From positions 186,001 through 250,000 of the forward strand of contig NZ_FNKL01000001.1 in the NCBI RefSeq assembly GCF_900100115.1: 64,000 bases of DNA, given 5' to 3'. Under the pieces are notes generated by a model. It worked only from the letters and a program-made list of their open reading frames with translations. It was not told the DNA's origin and ran no database searches. The translations under genes and the position numbers were made by a program. This DNA is from Chryseobacterium soldanellicola (GTDB lineage Bacteria > Bacteroidota > Bacteroidia > Flavobacteriales > Weeksellaceae). Shown piece by piece: positions 51,094-62,083 of the stretch; positions within the stretch are counted from its first letter, which is position 1; the number at the start of each line of letters is the position of its first letter.

Positions 51094-52992
51094 TTAGATT
51101 TTAGTAATTAAAATTTTTGAATTGTCGATGTTGATTGTTTTTTTTCTGAAATTAACATAGTCATTATATTTTTCCTTTGGATAAAGGCCTTTATTAATTC
51201 TGATGGTTCTGTTTACTTTCAATTCATCACCATTTTTTACAAAACTTAATTTATATAAGCCAAATTCGGAATTTAGGGTAACATTTTCCGGAATTTCGTC
51301 TATTTTATAGTTTTTAGGAATGGTAAAATTGATTTCATATTCATCTTCAAAAGACTGTCTTAGTTCAAAAGGAAGCTCTCTGTTTTCTTCATTTTTATAA
51401 ACATTATCTGAAAAAATAGGAACAGCTCTGAAAATAATGCTGTTTCCAGCGTTTTTAGAATAATTATTGGCTTTAAAATCAAGATCAAATTTTGCAATTG
51501 CATTGTCTCTGTCATTAAGAAAATTTTTCATTTCAATTTTTTCAAAATGCAGCACATCCAGAAGATTTTTTACGGCCTCATTTCTGTCTTTTGGTGAAAG
51601 ATTGGTCAAAGCCATATTATTGTCATACTGAATTCCTGTAAAAGAAAAATTGCCTTCTCCCAGAATACTGTTGTCTTCATTAAGCTTGATTTTAAGAAGC
51701 TGCTTTTCTTTATTTTGTTCTGCAGAATAAATAGGGGTATCAATAAGCTCGATCCCGTTTTTCCTGATAGACAATACATTTCTGTCTGTTGTGGTGTAAT
51801 TTAAATGATTAAAAGCAACCTGTTGTGAAGTGTTTTCCAGCCAGATATTTCCTTTTTCTGTCGGAATCATCAAAATAACGTGATTCCCACCCATTTTTGG
51901 AAAAGCCGGATCAAAAGAAATCGGCGACGCGCTGGAGTTTATCACCGAATAATAAGAAGGGATTCCGGCCTCATCGAGCAACGTTTTCATATAATTGGTA
52001 AGACCTTTACAATCTCCGTAGCCTTTTTTATCGACCTCATCCGGCAACATCGGCTGCCAGCCACCAATTCCCAATGCTACAAAGATGTATCTTGTTTTTG
52101 TCTGCATGTACTGATACAGCTTTTTCACTTTTTCTTCGGTTGTCCCCTGTAAATTAAGGGCTGCCACCTCAGCTTTAATAGCAGGAGTCGACACAGAAAC
52201 AGGCTGTAAAATACTGTTATAATACCAGGATCCGAATTCTCCCCAGTTATTCATGCTTCCCTGCTTGCCTTCAAGATTAAATTTTGTTAACGCAAAACTC
52301 ACTTTCGGTAAAATTTTTACAGGTTGTGGCAATAAAAATGCGTCATCGATTGCAGGAACGTTTTTATAAGCATATGTTTTTTCTGTTCCGTTATCACTTT
52401 CAATGACAGAAGTATAGTTGTATTTTGAAGGATAAGTCTTGGTTTTAAGCTCTATTCCTGATTTATTAATGATTTTTATCTGAGCTTCTTCCAATGAAGT
52501 ATTGGTAGACTTAAAAGGAATAAAATCCGGCAGGAAAACCGTATTTTCCTCTCCAATCTGGTAAGAAAATTCAACTGTATAAGGATATTGTGTAGGTGTA
52601 AACGATAAGGCCATTACCCTGTTATCAGAATAAAATGTACCTTGGGAATTGTTGGCGAAGTCCCCAAAATCAGATTTTGAATAGGATTTTAGTTTTTTTC
52701 CGGCTTCATCATAGATATTTACCTTTACATCTGAGATACTGTTTCCTTTTTCGTACGGAATATATATTAATGCTTCAGAATCTCCATCTTTATTTAAAAC
52801 GGTGGTTGCTGTGTAATATTGATATTTGATATCATCAATTTTATTAATCAGAATAGTTGTAAGATCCTTTCTGATAACGGCATTTGCATTTTTCTTAAGA
52901 TTTTCAGGAATTGCAGAGGCCGGATAAGTCTGTGCATAATAAAGCGAAGCAACGGTCAGGGCTCCAATACAAAGTATTTTCATCATGGTCAT
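51094..52992 (-). CDS. DUF3857 / transglutaminase domain protein
   Basis: 632 residues with a signal peptide (KILCIGALTVASLYYAQ; the first ATG at 52992 or 52983 may be used). DUF3857 spans about 50-200. The transglutaminase core has GYGDCKGLTNYMKTLLDEAGI with the catalytic Cys, MGGNHVILMIP with the His and LENTSQQ in the third-residue region. The C-terminus matches DUF3858. It is the first gene of a two-gene operon with the Cys-lacking paralogue (2-nt gap). A periplasmic or surface role in protein or peptide processing is a guess. Confidence 0.85.
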   Translation of the reverse strand: MTMMKILCIGALTVASLYYAQTYPASAIPENLKKNANAVIRKDLTTILINKIDDIKYQYYTATTVLNKDGDSEALIYIPYEKGNSISDVKVNIYDEAGKKLKSYSKSDFGDFANNSQGTFYSDNRVMALSFTPTQYPYTVEFSYQIGEENTVFLPDFIPFKSTNTSLEEAQIKIINKSGIELKTKTYPSKYNYTSVIESDNGTEKTYAYKNVPAIDDAFLLPQPVKILPKVSFALTKFNLEGKQGSMNNWGEFGSWYYNSILQPVSVSTPAIKAEVAALNLQGTTEEKVKKLYQYMQTKTRYIFVALGIGGWQPMLPDEVDKKGYGDCKGLTNYMKTLLDEAGIPSYYSVINSSASPISFDPAFPKMGGNHVILMIPTEKGNIWLENTSQQVAFNHLNYTTTDRNVLSIRKNGIELIDTPIYSAEQNKEKQLLKIKLNEDNSILGEGNFSFTGIQYDNNMALTNLSPKDRNEAVKNLLDVLHFEKIEMKNFLNDRDNAIAKFDLDFKANNYSKNAGNSIIFRAVPIFSDNVYKNEENRELPFELRQSFEDEYEINFTIPKNYKIDEIPENVTLNSEFGLYKLSFVKNGDELKVNRTIRINKGLYPKEKYNDYVNFRKKTINIDNSKILITKI

Positions 52993-53074
52993 TAAAATTA
53001 GGCAAAAGTAGTGAAATCTTAATAACTGTTAAAATTAAATTTTATTGCATAAGAAGAATTTCATTTTTAATCCT

Positions 53075-53221
53075 ATGAAAATAGAATTCGTAACATGTTT
53101 AAAGGATCAGCTTCAACTTAATTATAACAACAAAATAATCAGCATTGCCAAAAAAGCAACACTGATTACCGAAGATATTAAACACTTATTTAAATATTAT
53201 TTGAATTTAGAATGTAATTAA
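53075..53221 (+). CDS. Small hypothetical ORF
   Basis: 48-residue frame (MKIEFVTCLKDQLQLNYNNK...), ending 1 nt before the stop codon of the convergent surface-protein gene. It is basic and helical with codon use like its neighbours, but no promoter box, RBS or homologue is evident to me. It could be the remnant or real form of a short peptide gene. Confidence 0.3.
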   Translation: MKIEFVTCLKDQLQLNYNNKIISIAKKATLITEDIKHLFKYYLNLECN

Positions 53222-53222
53222 A

Positions 53223-54485
53223 TTATTTTAAACGTTTTACTGAAAATACTGTAATCGGTAAAGCAACATTACCCGTAGCAGCAGTATTCTCAGTACCCCT
53301 CATTACAATAACTCCCTGTGATCCGGGATTTCTCTGGACAGCGAATGTATATGTTCTTCCGGCTACTAAAGACAGTGTTCTGTTGCTTGACAAGTTTATT
53401 ACTTGCCCCGTTTTAATATCAGCCAACGTCTCCATGGCATACCCTACCCAAGCACCTGTAGCAGCATCATAAACTCCGAAACGGAAATTCCCGGTAGCAG
53501 GACCACTACTTGCCTGTAATGAAAAATTCATAGATACATAATAAACACCATCACTTTCAACCGTAAAAGTATTGGTAGTTGCAGAACCTGTAAATTTATT
53601 TTTGTTGTCAATTATCTCATCAGTCATTTGTTGAATTGGGGCTAGCTCACTACTTACAGCAACTGGTATAGTCCAGTTATCGACCAATCTGGTAACAATT
53701 TCCTGTGCGATCTGAAGTTGCCCGTTAATAGCAATTACCGTCCCTACATCACTCGGTATTACAGGAATAACTCCTGCAGTATTCCATGTGGGAGCTGCTC
53801 CCGGGCCGTTTGAAGTAAGAACCTGGCCTGCAGTTCCTGCTCTTCCTGCAGTAGTTGCATTTCCTCCTACATTTAATTCATTCGTAATCTGTAAAGCACC
53901 ATTTACATGTAATGTTTTTTGAGGTGTTGTTGTCCCGACACCCATATTACCATTTGGTAACATTGTAGCCACAGTAGCCAATGTCTGACCATCACCATAA
54001 TTACCTGAAGGATTAGATCCTACATTAAACTGTAATCCCTGCTCTGCACCAGATGTATTAATAGAAGTTGTATTTTTTGTGATATTAAACCATATATTGT
54101 CCCAACCACCATAATCTGTACCACTTCTCATTCCAAAAGAATTGCCTATAATATCAAGCTTTATTAATGGGGCACTTGTTGCAATACCTACATTCCCTGT
54201 CCCTTTTATACGCATCAGCTCATTAGAAGCAGTAGCGCTTGCAGCAGAAAAAAAGGCATGATCTGAAGTTGCAGCATCTGTCTGATACCGTAAAACACCG
54301 GGATTTACTCCGAAACCATAAACCTGATGGTCATTATTTGCTGTTTCGTACATAACTATTTTACGATTTACAGTTTCATTTTGAAATTGCAAAGGAGCAT
54401 GAGGAGTAGTTGTGTTTATTCCAACTTGTGCGTCTATTGTTGCTGATAATAACGTAACAACAATTGAAAACGTAATTTTTTTCAT
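53223..54485 (-). CDS. Secreted modular protein with C1q-like C-terminus
   Basis: 420 residues; signal peptide KITFSIVVTLLSATIDAQ, then VGINTTTPHAPLQFQNETVN. About 190 residues are collinear with the protein at 54970-56085, including the blocks GVNPGVLRYQTDAA, SNELMRIKGTGNVGIATSAP and LQFNVGSNPSGNYGDGQTLA. The shared part closes with MGVGTTTPQ. The C-terminal half differs: a coil-like VNGALQITNELNVGGNAT region, then a C1q-like domain (SDGVYYVSMNFSLQAS, LVAGRTYTFAVQRN). Possibly a trimeric surface fibre; no type IX sorting signal is obvious. Confidence 0.65.
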   Translation of the reverse strand: MKKITFSIVVTLLSATIDAQVGINTTTPHAPLQFQNETVNRKIVMYETANNDHQVYGFGVNPGVLRYQTDAATSDHAFFSAASATASNELMRIKGTGNVGIATSAPLIKLDIIGNSFGMRSGTDYGGWDNIWFNITKNTTSINTSGAEQGLQFNVGSNPSGNYGDGQTLATVATMLPNGNMGVGTTTPQKTLHVNGALQITNELNVGGNATTAGRAGTAGQVLTSNGPGAAPTWNTAGVIPVIPSDVGTVIAINGQLQIAQEIVTRLVDNWTIPVAVSSELAPIQQMTDEIIDNKNKFTGSATTNTFTVESDGVYYVSMNFSLQASSGPATGNFRFGVYDAATGAWVGYAMETLADIKTGQVINLSSNRTLSLVAGRTYTFAVQRNPGSQGVIVMRGTENTAATGNVALPITVFSVKRLK

Positions 54486-54969
54486 CGTTTTTAATAATGT
54501 TTCTGTTTTAAGCTAAAGTGTTTTTAGAATCGTATTTTACGTCACAAAGAGAAAGAAAAATTGAACCAACTGCCAAAAAAAGGGTATACTATTTATATAC
54601 CACTTTCATATAAAAAACTGATATACAGATAATTAAATTTGATTCTAAAGCGTAAAAAAAACACAAAAAAATTCGATAAAAATTTAGAAAAATTAATTAT
54701 ATAATATAAATTGATTAATAATATTATGAATACATTTTATTTAGTAAAATAAAAATACTACAATAATAAATTACAATGTATATAATTTATTCATACCATT
54801 ATTATTAACAAATCAAATATAAGTGATGAGGTTTTTGTTTTAAATAAATTGAGACTGCTATTAAGCGGCATCGTTTTATTATTATTTATAAAATGTGATT
54901 AAAAAAAAGCCAGAGCAAAAACAGCCTGACTTTCATTTGTGTAAATAGAATCCGATTTTTTTGAATGAA
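54486..54969. other. AT-rich spacer between the modular proteins
   Basis: 484 bp, very AT-rich, no credible gene. It has a GGTATA-N7-TATACC dyad at 54583-54601 about 100 nt upstream of the 54485 start, and an imperfect stem near 54905-54932 followed on the minus strand by T residues, which may terminate the 54970 gene's neighbour transcript. Nothing else stands out. Confidence 0.45.
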
Positions 54970-56085
54970 TTAATTAATTCTGGTGAGGACTATCGTATAA
55001 GCTTTCGTAATATTTCCATTATTTGTAACATTAATTGTCCCTGCAGAAGGAATCGTTAATGTATAATTGAAAGAGGTTGGATTATCACCTCCTGCACAGC
55101 CCACTTTACCTGTCCAAGTAACTGTAATGGTATTTCTGTTGACTTGATTGAAAGCAGGAGATTTATTAGTTCCACCGCTACTTAGCAATCCTCCTAACCC
55201 ATTAATAGAGAAATAACTATTGGAAGAAATATTATTTACATAAAATTCTGCTGTTCCAATATCTGCACAGGCATCACCTACTATAACAACAGCTTTATAT
55301 ATCCCACCATCAACCATCCCCGTAATCACCGTACCGGTAGCACCGCTAAGTATATTACCTGAAGTATTTGAAGTCAATCCCCCATAAGTAGCAGAGGGCG
55401 ATGCTTTAACCAAGACCCCGTTTGCATCAGAATATACGGGTGTCACAACTGTTGCACCGGAAACAGGAGTTATTGTTCTTACTCTTGTGGTGCCGTTTAC
55501 ATCCAATTTGTTAGTGGGTGTTGTTGTGCCAACCCCCATATTTCCGGTGGCTAGCATCGTGGCAACTGTTGTTAATGTCTGACTGTCTCCATAGGCACCG
55601 ACACTGTTAGATCCTACATTGAACTGTAGTCCTGATTCTGCACCGGATGCATTAATCGACGGAATACTTGGCGTTACATTAAACCATAAATTATCCCAAC
55701 TTCCGGAGGTCACAGAATTCCTTATCCCAAAAGTAGTTCCTATAATATCTAGTTTTGCCAAAGGTGCACTGGTTGCAATACCTACATTTCCTGTACCTTT
55801 TATACGCATCAGCTCATTAGAAGTTGTAGCACCCGTACCTGCAAAAAAAGCATGGTCAGTGGCCGTAACATCTGTCTGATACCGTAAAACACCAGGATTT
55901 ACACCAAATCCATAATATTGGTTGTCATCATTTACTGTCTCGTATAATACTATTTTACGATTAACAGTTTCATTTTTAAATTGTAAAGGAGCATGTGGAG
56001 TGCTTGTATTAATCCCCACTTGAGCAATAACGGTCGAAAAAAGACCTGTTAATGCAATTAAAAAAAATAAAAGTTGTTTTTTCAT
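54970..56085 (-). CDS. Secreted modular protein, paralogue with different C-terminal domain
   Basis: 371 residues; signal peptide KQLLFFLIALTGLFSTVIAQ. The head from VGINTSTPHAPLQFKNETVN to MGVGTTTPTNKLDVNGT matches the neighbouring paralogue residue for residue over long stretches. After about residue 200 it diverges into GGLTSNTSGNILSGATGTVI and a Cys-containing beta domain (GDACADIGTAEFYVNN, WTGKVGCAGGD) ending KAYTIVLTRIN. The C-terminal module looks exchanged relative to the paralogue. Function unknown, presumably on the surface. Confidence 0.65.
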   Translation of the reverse strand: MKKQLLFFLIALTGLFSTVIAQVGINTSTPHAPLQFKNETVNRKIVLYETVNDDNQYYGFGVNPGVLRYQTDVTATDHAFFAGTGATTSNELMRIKGTGNVGIATSAPLAKLDIIGTTFGIRNSVTSGSWDNLWFNVTPSIPSINASGAESGLQFNVGSNSVGAYGDSQTLTTVATMLATGNMGVGTTTPTNKLDVNGTTRVRTITPVSGATVVTPVYSDANGVLVKASPSATYGGLTSNTSGNILSGATGTVITGMVDGGIYKAVVIVGDACADIGTAEFYVNNISSNSYFSINGLGGLLSSGGTNKSPAFNQVNRNTITVTWTGKVGCAGGDNPTSFNYTLTIPSAGTINVTNNGNITKAYTIVLTRIN

Positions 56086-56410
56086 CTTATTTTATATTTA
56101 CGTTAATATTATTTCAAAGAAATTATATATCACTATGTAAAAATATAAAAAATACCAATACAACGATAAAAAATTTACATAAATATAATATTACACAAAA
56201 TTCATTATTACATTTTTAAATTTTCATTAATTTATTTAAATAAATATTAATCCATAATAAGTGAATAATAACATGAAATTTACATTATTTATAAAGGAAA
56301 TTGATATTTTATAAGAAATTGTTAGTTCATAAATTTAATCACTGTTCAAAGCTGCTACAAAAAAAAGACTTCATTGCTGAAGTCTTTCAATTTTATTTAA
56401 ACTAAATCAA
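56086..56410. other. AT-rich spacer with gyrB terminator
   Basis: 325 bp. The gyrB terminator (56358-56387) occupies the right end. The rest is AT-rich with no open frame, and must hold the promoter of the modular-protein gene, but I see no clean TAnnTTTG box. Confidence 0.5.
56358..56387 (-). terminator. gyrB terminator
   Basis: AAAGACTTCA (56364-56373) and TGAAGTCTTT (56378-56387) form a 10-bp stem with loop TTGC; the left A-run gives a U tract on the minus strand. Confidence 0.85.
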
Positions 56411-58766
<2,356 letters not shown>

Positions 58767-60110
58767 ATGGACGATTTTCTTGCCGCCCGTGCGCAAATGG
58801 CCATGTCTCTCGGTTTTCACATTATTTTCTCCTGTGTAGGTATGGTGATGCCTTTTTTAATGGCTTTTGCCCACTGGAAATATCTGAAAACCGGAAATGA
58901 AATGTACAAAGGACTCACCAAAGCATGGAGCAAAGGAGTTGCTATTCTTTTTGCAACCGGAGCCGTGTCCGGAACGATGCTTTCTTTCGAGCTCGGACTT
59001 CTCTGGCCTGCCTTTATGAAGCACGCAGGCCCGATTTTTGGAATGCCTTTTTCACTGGAAGGAACCGCTTTTTTTATTGAAGCCATTGCCATCGGATTTT
59101 TCCTGTATGGCTGGGACAGATTCAATAAATGGTTTCACTGGTTTTGCGGGTTTCTGGTTGGTTTAAGTGGATTAGCGTCAGGAATTTTAGTTGTTGCCGC
59201 CAACGCCTGGATGAATTCTCCGGCAGGTTTTGATTATGTGAACGGACAGTACATTAATATAGATCCGATTAAAGCAATGTTTAATGACGCCTGGTTTCCA
59301 CAGGCTTTACATATGACAGTGGCAGCTTTTTGTGCGACCGGATTTGCGGTGGCTGGCGTTCATGCTTATTTAATTATGAGAAAAAAAAATGTGGAATTTC
59401 ATACAAAAGCCTTTAAAATTGCAGCAGGATTTGCTTTGATCGGAGCTTTTGGAGCTCCTTTGAGCGGTGATGTCGCTGCAAAATCGGTTGCGGAAAGACA
59501 ACCCATCAAATTAGCCGCAATGGAAGCCCACTTTGAAACAGAAAAAGGAGCAGCTTTTGTGATTGGCGGAATTCCTGATGAAAAAAAAGGTGAAATAAAA
59601 TACGCCCTCAAAATTCCAAAAGTACTGAGCTTTCTGGTAAGTAATGATTTTAATGCCGAAGTAAAAGGCTTGAAGGATTTCCCAAGAGATAAATGGCCTC
59701 CAATCTCGGTTGTACATTACGCTTTTCAGATTATGATCTTCTTCGGAGTTGTCATGATATGTATCGGAATTGTGTATTTATACGCAACATTTTTCAGGAA
59801 AGAATGGCTGAATAAAAACTGGCTGTTAAAAACATTTTTATTCGCAACACCTTTCGGATATATCGCATTGGAAGCAGGCTGGACAGTAACAGAAGTCGGT
59901 CGACAACCCTGGATCATTTACGGAATTATGAGAACGGTCGACGCCGTTACTCCAATGCCGGGAATACAGTATTCTTTCTACTTTTTTACGGCGATTTTCG
60001 TTTCATTATCATTGATTATTATTTTCCTTTTGAGAAGACAGATACAGATGGTTCCGAAACTTTACGACCCTACCGATATTCAGTTTAACGATAAAAACAA
60101 GAAATCATGA
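58767..60110 (+). CDS. cydA: Cytochrome bd oxidase subunit I
   Basis: 447 residues. MAMSLGFHIIFSCVG near the N-terminus carries a heme-ligand His. GTMLSFELGLLWPAF, QALHMTVAAFCATGF (heme-ligand His) and EAGWTVTEVGRQPWIIYG (signature GRQPW) follow. About nine TM helices are expected. It is shorter than E. coli CydA (about 520), so it has the short-Q-loop form. This terminal oxidase works at low oxygen with quinol. It overlaps cydB by 4 nt. Confidence 0.95.
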   Translation: MDDFLAARAQMAMSLGFHIIFSCVGMVMPFLMAFAHWKYLKTGNEMYKGLTKAWSKGVAILFATGAVSGTMLSFELGLLWPAFMKHAGPIFGMPFSLEGTAFFIEAIAIGFFLYGWDRFNKWFHWFCGFLVGLSGLASGILVVAANAWMNSPAGFDYVNGQYINIDPIKAMFNDAWFPQALHMTVAAFCATGFAVAGVHAYLIMRKKNVEFHTKAFKIAAGFALIGAFGAPLSGDVAAKSVAERQPIKLAAMEAHFETEKGAAFVIGGIPDEKKGEIKYALKIPKVLSFLVSNDFNAEVKGLKDFPRDKWPPISVVHYAFQIMIFFGVVMICIGIVYLYATFFRKEWLNKNWLLKTFLFATPFGYIALEAGWTVTEVGRQPWIIYGIMRTVDAVTPMPGIQYSFYFFTAIFVSLSLIIIFLLRRQIQMVPKLYDPTDIQFNDKNKKS

Positions 60111-61111
60111 TCTACGTTGTAATAGGCTTTCTCTGGCTATCAATTTGTTTGTACGTGATCTTGGGCGGAGCTGATTTCGGAGCCGGAATTGTAGAGCTTT
60201 TCACCAAGAAAAAGAATCGTCCTAAAACGAAAACCATTATGTATGAATCGATTGCGCCCATTTGGGAAGCAAATCATATGTGGCTGATTATTGCGATCGT
60301 AATTCTTTTTGTCGGTTTTCCTGAAATTTACACTACGCTGTCAACTTACCTTCATATTCCGTTGGTTTTAATGCTTGTAGGAATCATTGCGAGAGGAACG
60401 GCATTTACTTTCAGACATTATGATGCTGTAAAAGATGACTGGCAGCAGGTTTATACGCAGATATTTTATTTTTCAAGTTTATTGACACCGTTTGTCTTAG
60501 GATTAATCGCTGCTGCGACGGTTTCACATTCTATCGATACGGATGCGACAAACTTTTTAGATTTATATATTTTCAGCTGGCTGAATTGGTTTGGAGTGGC
60601 TGTAGGATTATTTACCGTCTCCATTTGTGCTTATCTGGCTTCTATATTTGCTTTAAGAGAAACCATCGACCGTGTAGAATTAGGTTTAATGATTAAAAAA
60701 TCAAAACAAACCATGATTTTTGTTGTCATTACAGGAATTTTAGTGTTTTTAACGGCTTACATTTCTGATATTCCGCTTGTTATGTGGGTTTTCTCAAAAC
60801 CATTGGGAATTATGGCTACGGTTTTTGCAACGATTTGCCTGCTATTAATTTTAAGAGCAATGAATAATCGCAAACTACTTCCTGTACGAGCTTTGGCAGG
60901 TTTTCAGATTATTATGATTTTAGTGGCTGCGACGTATCAGCATAATCCAAATATTATTTTGTTTGCTAACGGACAGCACCTTTCTTTACTCGAACATGTT
61001 GCCGCTCCGAAAACAATTTCAGCGTTGGGCTGGGCATTGATGTTGGGTTCTTTATTTATTTTACCGTTTTTATTTTACCTGATGTTTTCTTTCAGCAGAC
61101 AGAGAAAATAA
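60107..61111 (+). CDS. cydB: Cytochrome bd oxidase subunit II
   Basis: 334 residues, about eight TM helices. It starts IYVVIGFLWLSICLYVILGGADFGAGIVELF, the CydB N-terminal motif with the conserved GGADFG, and continues YESIAPIWEANHMWLII. It partners CydA as the membrane scaffold. The ATG overlaps the cydA stop by 4 nt (ATGA), a usual coupled arrangement. No cydX- or cydCD-like gene follows. Confidence 0.95.
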   Translation: MIYVVIGFLWLSICLYVILGGADFGAGIVELFTKKKNRPKTKTIMYESIAPIWEANHMWLIIAIVILFVGFPEIYTTLSTYLHIPLVLMLVGIIARGTAFTFRHYDAVKDDWQQVYTQIFYFSSLLTPFVLGLIAAATVSHSIDTDATNFLDLYIFSWLNWFGVAVGLFTVSICAYLASIFALRETIDRVELGLMIKKSKQTMIFVVITGILVFLTAYISDIPLVMWVFSKPLGIMATVFATICLLLILRAMNNRKLLPVRALAGFQIIMILVAATYQHNPNIILFANGQHLSLLEHVAAPKTISALGWALMLGSLFILPFLFYLMFSFSRQRK

Positions 61112-61124
61112 TATTTTACCATAC

Positions 61125-61152
61125 AAAACCCGTTAAAATTTGACGGGTTTTT
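61125..61152. terminator. Bidirectional terminator cydB / ompA-like
   Basis: AAAACCCGT (61125-61133) and ACGGGTTTTT (61143-61152) form the stem, followed by T-rich sequence on both strands. Confidence 0.8.
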
Positions 61153-61155
61153 ATT

Positions 61156-61977
61156 TTATTTTTTAAGTAAAACCAATTCCACTCTTCTGTTCCTGATGCG
61201 ATCAGCTTCCGTATTTTCAGGATAAATTGCCGGATTAAGATGACCGAGCCCGATTACTTTTATCCGCTTAGAATCAATTCCCTGTTTTTGTAGAAATTCT
61301 TTAATGGCATTCGCTCTCGTCCATGAAAGATTGAATGTTCCTAAATCAACATCTTCTCCATCAAAATTCTCATAATCACAGCAGATATGACCTTGCAGCT
61401 CAACCTCCAATGTAGGGTTATCATTTAATATTTTAAAAAGTTGTCTAAGCCTTGCATTGCCGCTCTGAAGCCAGATATGACGATTTCCGATAAAATTGAT
61501 ATCGGGAAGTGAAAAAGTATCTTTCACTTTCATTTCAGAAATTTTTGTAGTAAAAAAGCTTGGTAAGGTTTTCTGTGAAATCTTTTCTCCCGCAACCAAC
61601 GTTCTTTCAATAAATATATCTACTCTCCTGTTTTTTTCGCGTAATTCTTCTGTGTTGTTATCATTAATCTGTTTTTTTTCACCCAAACCGGCTGTACTTT
61701 CCAGTTTTATATTATTTCCGATTTTTTTCTGTAAATATTTACTCACAGCGTTGGCGCGTTTTTCTGATAAAATCTTATTAAATTCATCACTTCCGGAAGG
61801 ATCGCAGTTCCCGAAAACCCTGAAAGTAAGATTGGTTTTTAATTGAGCCAGACTATCTAATTTATGTTTAGACTTTTCGTTAAGATCAAAACTATTATGT
61901 AAAAAATAAACAGATGTAATCATTTGTGCATGAATTCCGACAAACAAAAAAAGCAGGCAAAAAAGAAAAAGTTTCAT
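61156..61977 (-). CDS. Protein with two OmpA-like peptidoglycan-binding domains
   Basis: 273 residues with a signal peptide (KLFLFCLLFLFVGIHAQ). First OmpA-like domain, about 22-125: SFDLNEKSKHKLDSLAQL, GNCDPSGSDEFNKILSEKRANAVSKYL, REKNRRVDIFI. Second, about 165-272: LEVELQGHICCDY, SWTRANAIKEFLQ, IRNRRVELVLLKK. Both domains end in the characteristic NRRV helix and could hold peptidoglycan. No barrel domain precedes them, so it is likely a soluble or loosely attached periplasmic cross-linker rather than an outer-membrane porin. Confidence 0.82.
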   Translation of the reverse strand: MKLFLFCLLFLFVGIHAQMITSVYFLHNSFDLNEKSKHKLDSLAQLKTNLTFRVFGNCDPSGSDEFNKILSEKRANAVSKYLQKKIGNNIKLESTAGLGEKKQINDNNTEELREKNRRVDIFIERTLVAGEKISQKTLPSFFTTKISEMKVKDTFSLPDINFIGNRHIWLQSGNARLRQLFKILNDNPTLEVELQGHICCDYENFDGEDVDLGTFNLSWTRANAIKEFLQKQGIDSKRIKVIGLGHLNPAIYPENTEADRIRNRRVELVLLKK

Positions 61978-62030
61978 CGATTGTAAGTTTTCTTTAAAAC
62001 GGGAAATATGAATTTATAGTTTATAAAAAC

Positions 62031-62059
62031 AAAAAAATTCCTGAAATTGTTCAGGAATT
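62031..62059 (-). terminator. lysS terminator
   Basis: AATTCCTGAA (62036-62045) pairs with TTCAGGAATT (62050-62059) around loop ATTG; the A-rich left flank is a U tract on the minus strand. Confidence 0.85.
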
Positions 62060-62083
62060 CTATTTATTGGTTGTGATTAATAT

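Noticed and set aside
53223..56085. Type IX sorting domain on the modular surface proteins
   Set aside because: The C-termini lack the conserved PNP and GxY-type sorting motifs, although PorT is encoded in the window.
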